A stretch of DNA of 64,000 bases, taken from the NCBI GenBank assembly GCA_016808115.1, contig JAEQBH010000657.1, forward strand, positions 1,116,001-1,180,000, given 5' to 3'. This document shows positions 56,146 through 64,000 of this stretch, piece by piece; positions within the stretch are counted from its first letter, which is position 1, and every line of letters starts with the position of its first letter. Below the pieces are notes generated by a model. That model saw only the letters and a list, made by a program, of their open reading frames with translations. It was not told where the DNA came from and searched no databases. A program made the position numbers and the translations under genes. The stretch comes from Tetrastigma voinierianum (taxonomy: Eukaryota; Streptophyta; Magnoliopsida; Vitales; Vitaceae).

Positions 56146-58023
56146 GTGAAGAGCAAAATGTTGGGAGGATCCAGATCAAGAGTAATAGCCAACCAGAGAA
56201 TCTGGGGAATCGCCTCATTTCCATTCTCTTCTTTTCTTGTCATTCTCCCTTCGATCCTGCTCTTCAAGGATCAATTCATTTGTGAGATCAACCTTTTGTT
56301 CAGATTATCTTGTTCAGGCCCAAAGTGTGTTCGTTGTGCATTCCATTTCAGTCATGACTTCTAAAAATTTGGAAAGATTATTGTTGATCAAATCCAAATT
56401 TTCAAGCCAGACTTTTCTTCTGAAGGCATCTTTATCATCAAACTCTTGATCTCTCTCCTTCATCTTCTTTTCAAAATCATTGAACAATGATATGTATAGG
56501 AACTTGAATCCCTTGATCTGCTCCTTAGTCCCGCTTCTGGACCGAACCTTTCCTTTATGAGTTTTAGGTTGAGAATCACAATCATACTGATCAAGTTGTA
56601 GAATGATTCATGGCTTAGCTTTTAACTTCTTTAGTGATCTTGATCTCTTCTCCATTTCCTTCTTAAATTTTTCTCTGAGCGCTCCAGGATCTCTTTTCTA
56701 TCCTGGCTTCTTCCTTCCGCTCATCTCTTCTTCCCATTATTGGATCTCTCTCTTTTATCTCAAATTTTCATATACTTCTTCTCTTCTGTTCATCTCTTCT
56801 TCCCATTGTTGATCCCTTCTCTTCAATTCTTTTTCATAAACCTCTTCTCTAAACTTTTGCTGGAGGTTCCATTGCTCTTCCCTTTCTTCCATTTTCTTCG
56901 AATGGAATCGAGCATCTTACTATTCGATTATTCTCCGGGCCCCTAGAGCTCTACCAAGTTCCTCAAATCACTGCCCTTATGGGAGCCGGCGTTGGGTCAG
57001 GAAATCTATCATTTCTATCTTCTTGCTCTCATCCTCTGGGAACATAAAAGTATTCCCTTCTTGATGTGCTTCTAGATTTTCTTTTTCTTGTCTCCTGCAT
57101 ACCGTATGCGGGCCTCTTCTCAGATTGCATTTTTCATTTTCATCCCTTTGAACTGCTTTCTACTATGACCCCTTTCTTTTGATTTCTTAGCTCCTCGCTT
57201 ACTCCCCGTCAGGTGGAGTGGTGAAATTTTAGGCATTCTTCTCTTCTTCTTCCCACGTCTTTTCACACCATCCTCAAGCATAACCTGTGATACGCTAGAC
57301 GAGGGATCAAACCCCTTTATTACCTTCATGGTACCTCATTATAGACTTTCAATAACTTGTCTAAAGATCAATCTTGCACCCTTCAAGATGGCATGGAGAA
57401 GGATCGCTTTGTTCTCTTATCAGGTGACATGCTTGGTAGGGACCATACCGAGGCTAGAAGCAGAAACCACACTTTGCCTCTTCTGTCAAATCTCCCTTGC
57501 TCAGGGTCTTTTGCTCTCCTTTTCCTTTCTTCCACTGCCCTTTACCGTCTGTTAATTTTCTCGCAATCTTCTCACGGTTAGGGTTGTTCATCAGCTTCTT
57601 GAATTTTGATCCATCTTCGCCTTCCATCCATATACATTTCATTAATAGTCTTCGCCTCCATATATACCCAAACTCGACATAAACAGAATTCTCCTTCCTC
57701 CAACCGCATTGGAGTAAAATTTCTGACGACCGCCGTATATCATCCAGTTTTTATGTTTGTAATTCTCCCGCCCCTCTTGCTCTATTAATTCCTTGAAAGG
57801 TGAGATGAGGTTGTTGAAGCCTCTTTCTCCTACAAATCCCTTTCCAACATAGTGCTTTCAACGAGAAGCTTCTTAAAGCAGACTCGTCTTCCTCTCCCTT
57901 CTTGTTGTTTTTCTTTTCCTTTTCCTACATTGCTTTATGGCGGTTGAACTTACGGATTTGTTCGACGAGCTGTTCTCCTTTCATGGATGAACTTCCCCTT
58001 CGATTACAGTATACTCCCTCCAT
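56146..58023 (-). pseudogene. extra ORF ('putative plant transposon protein') relic with coiled coil
   Basis: An ATG at 58023 starts 'MEGVYCNRRGSSSMKGEQLV' in a basic region. Next come decayed pieces of the plant transposon protein domain: 'FKELIEQEGRENY', 'FYSNAV', then from 57642 'MKCIWMEGEDGSKFKKLMN', 'TLSKGDLTEEAKCGFCF' and a decayed 'LEGCKIDL' (about 57375). A basic stretch (57120-57330, 'KRRGKKKRRMPKISP') follows. The C-terminal third (56600-56900) is a heptad-rich coiled coil ('REEQWNLQQKFREEVYEKEL', then 'RRDQQWEEEMNRREE'). Frameshifts and stops throughout. It sits 1 kb after integrase and 220 bp after a GTCGCGAC array. Family function unknown; an env-like role has been suggested for ORFs in this position in Athila, but I see no membrane segment. 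Confidence 0.65.
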
Positions 58024-58239
58024 TGATTTCGCTCAGTTTGGGATGAGGTTGAAGGTTGGCCATTAAATGAGGTTTTAGGAAGAAGTTCGGATTTAGGGTT
58101 TGCGAGAATTGAGAACCAGAGAATATGCGAAGATGAAAGGTTGTATTTGCTTCAAGGAAAGATATGGTAGTGGAGGGAGTTTCAACTGATTCTGATTCAA
58201 TAATTATGTTGGGCTCTTTAATACTTCATTTTATTTGTG

Positions 58240-58612
58240 TTTTGTCAGCGACTTTAATTTCAAAGTACAATTGTGTCTTTGTCATTAAATTTAGGGTAAA
58301 ATTAAGCGCAGTGGCATATTTTTCTCTTATGCGACTTATTCTTGTTTGTCGTGACATAAGTAAGCTGTGGGAAGGCGAGTTATCATCGGCTGCGACATCG
58401 AGTATTAGAGACGAGTTGAGTTGTCGCGACCCTCACCACTCTTTTGAAGGGATTGTTCTTGTCGCGACCCAAATGTTCTATCCTTGACCCTCAATTTAAT
58501 CGCGACATAACTTTTAGTCCGCGACCTGTGCCTTGTTCTTCCTTGGCCTTAACTAAGTTGCGACCTCGGCTTACCCATTGCGACATAAAATCACGGTCGC
58601 GACTTAGTGCGC
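58240..58612. repeat. GTCGCGAC motif array upstream of the extra ORF
   Basis: About eleven copies in 370 bp: GTCAGCGAC (about 58246), ATGCGAC (58330), GTCGTGAC (58350), GCTGCGAC (58390), GTCGCGAC (58422, 58460, 58596), ATCGCGAC (58500), TCCGCGAC (58519), GTTGCGAC (58557), ATTGCGAC (58579). It is the same motif as in the 3' LTR of the same element. Confidence 0.88.
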
Positions 58613-58980
58613 ACATGCCTTAAATTTGATGATGAATGACTTTTCACTCCTTATTAATTTGCACATTCTTAGCATCCATTTAATCATTCCACGTGATTAA
58701 TGTATTCTATTGATTTTCACGGAATTTATGTAGGAAAAGCCTCCACTTTTTCGAGGTTGCTCACATCTGTGAAGTCTTGTAGTATTCACAGGTTGTTCCT
58801 TCTCGCTGAGCCATTTGATTCTTCATCTGCATATTGTAACAATTCCAAAAAGGATTAAATTAATCTAGTACTAACCTAGCAATTTCTAACAAATCATGAC
58901 TAGAACTAAAAAAAAAAAAAATTCAAAAACGCGTAATAATAAAAAAAAAAAATTTGAAGTCTATGTAAAGAAACTAAAAA
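58613..58980. other. spacer between integrase end and motif array
   Basis: Non-coding, with A-runs at 58910 and 58945. Confidence 0.4.
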
Positions 58981-60030
58981 ATCTATATGGGTTGCCTCCC
59001 ATGAGCTGCTCCGTTTTGAGTCTTTAGGCCCGGACTAAGCCAGTTTAAGCTTTCTCTCTCGATTCACTAATTTGAGTTCTTCCTTTTTCTTTCTCCCTTC
59101 TTGAGATAGTGTTTCAATCTTTGCCCATTAACTTTGAATTCTTCCCAGCTATCGAGTCTGAGTGTTCTTGCTCGAAGATAGTACCCGGCACCACTTTGTA
59201 ATATGGTCAGCTTCCATTTTGATTTGACTTCCCTAGAAATAATCTTAATGCAGGTTAAGCAATGGGCTTGATCCCACATAGAACTCTTTCCTGAATCCTT
59301 TGATCATGTCATTTCTTTGTCTTGTCCTTGTATATTCTAGCATTGTCATGAAACCGTTTCTCAGTTCTTCGGTTCATTTAGTTGGAGGAATCTCTCTTCC
59401 TTTGCGATCTTGAAATCGAAGTTTAGGCTGTTTGATGGCCCACATGGCTTTGTATTCATGTTCAAAGGGAGGTGACATGGTTTTTCAAAGACAAATACGT
59501 ATGGGACATTGATGGGAGTTTTAAAGCGGTCATGTATGCCGTAATGCATCGTGAGCCCCAGACCAATCTTTCACACTTTAGAACTCCGCAGTCTTTTCGA
59601 AATTTTCTTTATTTCTCTGTTGGAAATTTCAGCTTGCCCGTTTGTTTGAGGATGATAAGCCCGAGCTCATAATGTGTTTGATACCATATGCTCCTTGAGT
59701 TTGTCAAACACCTTATTTTTCAAAATGGCTTCCTCCATCGCTGAATTATAGTTAAGGTGTATGGAAATACGCTAAGAATATTTCTTTGTAAAACCAGCAT
59801 GGTGTATTGGCATCATTCTTAGGACAAAATTTCTTTATACACCCATTTTTAATACATAATCCGATGACTAGGAGTATGTATATATTTCCAAATATTTGGA
59901 AGAGCCCGTAAAATCCATTCCCCATACATGAAGCAATTCTTGCAAGGATACCTTGCGGGGCATCTCGTACCCTGGCGTGTTCCATTCTTTAACATGACAA
60001 CACAACTGCTATTAAGCAGTCCTTAAAATT
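58981..60030 (-). pseudogene. integrase relic, right-hand element
   Basis: Reading leftwards: 'APQGILARIASCMGNGFYGL' with 'FGNIYILLVIGL' (59830-59960), the start of the integrase core; 'CPKNDANT'; decayed core around 59560-59700; then 'TALKLPSMSHTYLSLKN' and, in another frame from 59549, 'MHYGIHDRFKTPINVPYVFV', 'FEKPCHLPLNMNTKP', 'NSLNFDFKIAKEERFLQLNE'; 'NARIYKDKTKK' (about 59320); and 'EEFKVNGQRLKHYL' (about 59110-59150) as the end. The GGGAGGCAACCC motif follows at 58988-58999. Several frameshifts. Confidence 0.85.
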
Positions 60031-60299
60031 GTAGACGGTAAAATCACATTGCGGGGAGAATTTTTGTGGGCTGTTTTATCTCTGCAAAGTGTCCTCAGTA
60101 AGGTGATGCATGACATTCTTGTAAAATCTTGCTTTGCTCACTTTGGTACCCTCTATATAATCATATCAGCTCCTCTTTTAAACAAATATGGATCATCATT
60201 CGAGTCCTTAACTTTTCTCTGCTGGTATTTGAATTACGGTGGCATAATTCCACAAGCTAAGAAATTCCTGATATCGACAAACCCGGGGTGATTGGAGTG

Positions 60300-61680
60300 G
60301 TGAAATAGCGCTCATCTGGAAAATTTTCGCATATTTCTCTTCCTTTTCTTATGCAGTGGGTTCTCTACTCAATAGTGATCGGCTATCACATAGTCATTGC
60401 CCTTCTTGTCTTTAATTTCTAAATCAAATTCCTGACAATAATACCCACGATCGATCTTGCTTTGCTTCCTTCTTTGCCATTAAATATTTGAATGGCTGCG
60501 TGATTAGTGTGTATAACAACATGGGACCCCGAAAATATATGGCTTGAATTTTTCACATGCAACCTTCTGTCGACATCTCCTTTTCGATAGTAAATTAATT
60601 TTCTTGTGCTTCATTAAGGTTTGCTAGCATAGTAGATGGCCTTGAACACTTTTCATCTTTCTATCCCAATCACAGCTCCATTTGCAAAATCAGCATCACA
60701 TGATCTCGAATTCTGTTCCAATGTGGTTTGCCATGATGGGAGCTGACAAAATCTGGATTTGATTTCTTCAAATGCTTCGCAGGATGTCAAAATAAAACTT
60801 ACTATCTTTCTCATTGATATGCATAGTGGTCTAGCAATTTTGAAATCTCGATAAATCTTCTATAAAATCCGGCATGTCTAGAAACCTGATTCCCTTGGCG
60901 TAGTGGGTGGCATTAGGTCTCTTATAATTGAAACTTTGCTTGGTCTGCTAAGCCTGCTTTGAAACCATGTGCCCCAAAGACAACCTTTTGTAACCATAAA
61001 ATGGCATTTTCCCAATTGAAGCTAGATTTTTGTCTTTGCACCTTTGAAATGTGTCCCAGGTTATGCAGGCATTGTTCAAAAGCTGAATCCATACCTTTGT
61101 AAAATCATCCATGAAGATCTCCATAGCTACTATTCTTCTAGATCGGAAAATATAGACATCATGCATCTTTGGAAGGTACCACTAGCATTACCACGGTCAG
61201 ATGGCATTGCTACAAAAGCAAAAGTACAAATGGGCATGTAAAAAGTGGTTTCTGCCCGATCCTCGGTCGCGATAGCGCTGTTGGTTATATCGGTATCCAT
61301 CAGAAAGCGAAATGAGGGTGTCACCTTGACCTATCCGGCGACTGATCGATGAAGGTGAGGAAAATGATCCTTTTTGGTTAAATATTCAATTTTACGTAGT
61401 CGATACAAGCCCTCCATCACATCCACGGTTCTTGTAGGAATAAGTTCATTCACTTCATTTTGATTCTGGTGAATCCCTCTTGGAACCACGTATCTTGGGC
61501 TTACCCGAAGCTGGCCAGTCTCGCATATATAAAACGCATTTAACCATTTGAACTTCTTTAAATGACTTCTTTCCATGGTAGGTTGATATCTTTGATACTC
61601 AGAGTTTTGCATTATCTTCCCGGCAATATTTTGTGCATACAAATGGGGATAATACCCTTGATTAATTGACGGCTTGATTG
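60300..61680 (-). pseudogene. reverse transcriptase/RNase H relic, right-hand element
   Basis: From 61642 leftwards: 'LKKFKWLNAFYICETGQLRV' and 'SPRYVVPRGIHQNQNEVNEL' match RT start motifs; 'LTKKDHFPHLHRSVAG' (about 61340); 'TFQRCMMSIFSDLEE' (61130-61175); then 'MEIFMDDFTKV' near 61105-61120, which holds the polymerase catalytic FMDD; and 'RCKDKNLASIGKMPFYGYKR' to 'LGHMVSKQ' (60948). Decayed RNase H follows at 60300-60850. Out of frame in many places. Confidence 0.85.
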
Positions 61681-62560
61681 CTTCCTTGTATTTCTGGTGC
61701 GGCCAACTACGTTCTTGACTTGGTCAATCTGGCTGATATGATAACTAGTTTTTCTTTGCTCACAAAAGCTCATATTGAATATTTGGGCAACTCCTTCAGT
61801 GTTAACCCTTACGCACTAGTTTCCTGCCCGGCCAGGTTTTAACATGTTTGTTTATTTCCTTCATCTTATTTGTTTTAATTATACTCGAGACGGTTTCATT
61901 ATTAAACAAATTTGAAGCGAACTTCACAATCGAGCTCTGAGTGCGAAAATTCATGCAATTTCATTGATAGCGTTTTGAATGAGTAATCGAAATTCACTTC
62001 ATCATTGAAAGCTATTGCTTCTTCTGACCATCTGGCTTGTCTTCCTCTACATTCGGATGTTCCAGGACTCTATTAATATTAAAATGCCTTTGCTTCATTC
62101 CCGACTCACGAGTGTCGGTTCACCTTTAAATACGTCCCGATCAAAGGCGGCTCACGTTGCTAAGAAAGGTCTTCCGACGAACGAAGATCTTCCTCCCATG
62201 CATTATAACAAAATCACCCCAGAATGAATTTCCAGCCTTAATGATACATCTTCCGAGAATGCCCTGGTTGTGCCATTGATCTATCTGACCATACGTAAAG
62301 TAATTCTTTGGTAGGTTAGTTCCCCAAGCGAAGTCTCTGCTGTGATAGGGACATCAAATTTATACTTGCTCGAGTCACACATAAAAGCTTTCTTGAACTC
62401 ACATTTCCCTATAGAAACGAGGGAATAGTGACGCCCGAGTGCTTTCGTGCTGTGCAGGCTTGTTTGGATAATGGCCCTTTGCATGAAGCGGAGTGATTAA
62501 CTATACCCTCCTCGGTATCTTCTTTTCTTGTTCGGCACCTCCTTGAAATTTTGCAAAGAG
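61681..62560 (-). pseudogene. aspartic protease and linker relic, right-hand element
   Basis: The frame from 62484 reads 'IGKCEFKKAFMCDSSKYKFD' where the catalytic Asp-Ser is followed at once by a shift; the neighbouring frame continues as 'ASINLMSL'. 'LGELTYQRITLRMV' follows (about 62290). So the reading frame breaks right at the active site. 61681-62240 is the decayed linker to RT. No function possible. Confidence 0.75.
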
Positions 62561-64000
62561 GCATTTGACTAATCACCTCTGCAAATGGGATATTTATTTC
62601 TATTTTCTTGATGAATCAAGGGAATTTAGAAAGCTGTTCCTCTCTCTTTGACTACAAGTCTCTGTGAGGAGATAGCCTTTGTAGGAACATAAGGCGAGTA
62701 CTCCTTCTTTCTTTTACGGTCATTTCTTCCTTTCATGCAATTTCCAATCAAAATTTGTTTTCTCTTCTTTCTTTTCAATCTCTTCTTTCTCTTGCCTCGA
62801 TCTTCGTTTATCTGTCTTTGTTCTTTGCTTTCAAATCCTTCCAGCTAGATTGAATTGCCATGCAGTCTTTAGGGTTCTTCGAGTGTCACTGGGGGAATGT
62901 TCCCTTGTTGATTTGGCATGTCGAGACTGATGCCCTACTTGTGTCTCTAGATTTTTAGTGAAGCAGCATTTCTTGAAACATCTGGGTATCAAGCAAGTTC
63001 AAGTCGGATGGTTTTGTTCATGGAATTGTAATGGCCTCTTATTTATCCCCCGTGAGCTGCGACATTGTTCCTCAAATGGTAGGGTTCTCCTCTAACCCTG
63101 GTATTCATTTCTGCCCTCACCTCGCTAACTGTATTCTTCTTTGGAACCTTAGTGCATCTTGATATCCTTGTTAGGATGTTGTCCACGCGCTTAGGCCCAT
63201 GTAATGCCCCTCAGCATGAGAAATTCTCCTTGGTTCCTCGATCTTTGGATGGTAGTGTATGGGCAGGTTAGGATTTGGCTTGAAATGATAACTTCTTTGC
63301 TCGTTCACGTACTTAGCCTCCTCAGCACCATAAGAATCTTCTTCTGTTACCTCATCAACACTTCTTCTCATCAATTCTCTTTCTCTTGCTCATTTCATGA
63401 GCGGTGCCATACTCTCTCTTGTTTGTCCATCATGCATTATAGCATCGACTTAGCCTCATGGGTTGTCATCTTGCTCGACTCTGACCCCTTTTCCTCTGCT
63501 ACTACCTCTTGAAAATTCAGATGGAGCTTTCATATTGCATTTTGCCAGGTCCTCTATCAGATCTCTTGCCTCTTCAACACTTCTTCGCTTGAATGCTCCA
63601 CAGCATGAAGCATCGATAATACCCTTAGATGTATCATTCAGAGCGTGATACACTATATCCCATCTGGGTCTTAGTACATTCCAATGCATTGGGCACCTCC
63701 TCAGCCAATCTTTTGAATCTTTCTGACGACATACAGATCTCATCTTCCCTTGTTGGAATCTGATTATTTCTCTTCGTGCAAGAGTGAGAGATGGGAAAAG
63801 AATGCACTTTAAAAATAAGCTTCTACCGGCTCTTCCCAGTATCAGCAGAACCATATGGTAATGATTCATACCATGTGGCTGCTATGTCTCTCAAAAAATG
63901 AGGAAGAGATGTAGTTTCTCGCTCTGATGCTCCACCTTTGTTCGACTTCCTTTGTATTAGCCATCTGAAATCTTCCCGAAGTGCTTTCATTTGGGTCTTC
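62561..64000 (-). pseudogene. gag relic, right-hand element, cut by the window end
   Basis: The frame 63869-63456 reads 'RCPMHWNVLRPRWDIVYHAL', 'TSKGIIDASCCGAFKRRSVE', and 'EEARDLIEDLAKCNMKAPSE', the Gag domain end of Athila-like elements and homologous to 3700-3960 on the other strand. 63374-63171 continues 'EEAKYVNEQRSYHFKPNPNL'. 62820-62900 has 'NPKDCMAIQSSWK'. The start of gag, the primer site and the 5' LTR lie beyond 64000. Confidence 0.85.

Noticed and set aside
56146..58023. Retroviral-type envelope protein
   Set aside because: No signal peptide or membrane span is visible; the pieces match the plant transposon protein domain and a charged coiled coil.

Overview
This window looks like nuclear, intergenic DNA of a flowering plant. 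It is AT-rich, full of (AT)n runs, and made almost entirely of dead LTR retrotransposons of Ty3/gypsy type nested inside one another. I see no intact gene, no host gene, no rRNA or tRNA gene and no CRISPR array. Every coding trace is a frameshifted or stop-ridden relic of Athila- or Tat/Ogre-like elements: gag, aspartic protease (PR), reverse transcriptase/RNase H (RT/RH), integrase (IN), and an extra ORF of the 'putative plant transposon protein' kind between integrase and the 3' LTR. The species cannot be named from this.

Layout. 1-5630: plus-strand Athila-like element (5' LTR without its start, tRNA-Asp primer-binding motifs, gag, a tandemly duplicated PR). 5630-21755: the opposite-strand remains of a similar element (extra ORF, integrase, RT). 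It is split by a solo LTR at 8209-17302 (5-bp duplication ACTTT), which itself holds a non-autonomous LTR element at 8930-15145, and by another LTR at 18767-21711. 21756-24763: an LTR-like stretch and a Tekay-like LTR. About 25050-35645: a minus-strand element with 3' LTR, extra ORF, integrase tail fused to PR, gag and 5' LTR. Its 5' LTR is split by a clean solo LTR (33766-35575, duplication ATTAC). 35646-36330: Tat/Ogre gag relic. 37475-51158: the two ends of a Tat-type LTR, seemingly split by an 11-kb pile of insertions (a 2.2-kb inverted repeat, solo LTRs 41703-43844 and 44483-48411, MITEs, a SINE-like piece). 51468-64000: a minus-strand Athila-like element with complete 3' LTR, extra ORF, integrase, RT, PR and part of gag.

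The most interesting pattern: nearly every long LTR carries an array of a short palindromic or hairpin motif, and the motif differs between families (GTCGCGAC, AACGTCGCGACGTT, GGTACC, GCGAAAATTTTCGC, GGACTGTTTTCAAACAGTCC, ATGGTTT...AAACCAT). In the two Athila-like elements whose 3' halves survive, the array motif of the LTR is repeated a second time just upstream of the extra ORF: GTCGCGAC in one, GGTACC in the other. A third element has such an array before its extra ORF. This is what one would expect if the ORF product, or another element factor, recognised its own family's motif. That reading is inference; the paired arrays are visible in the sequence.
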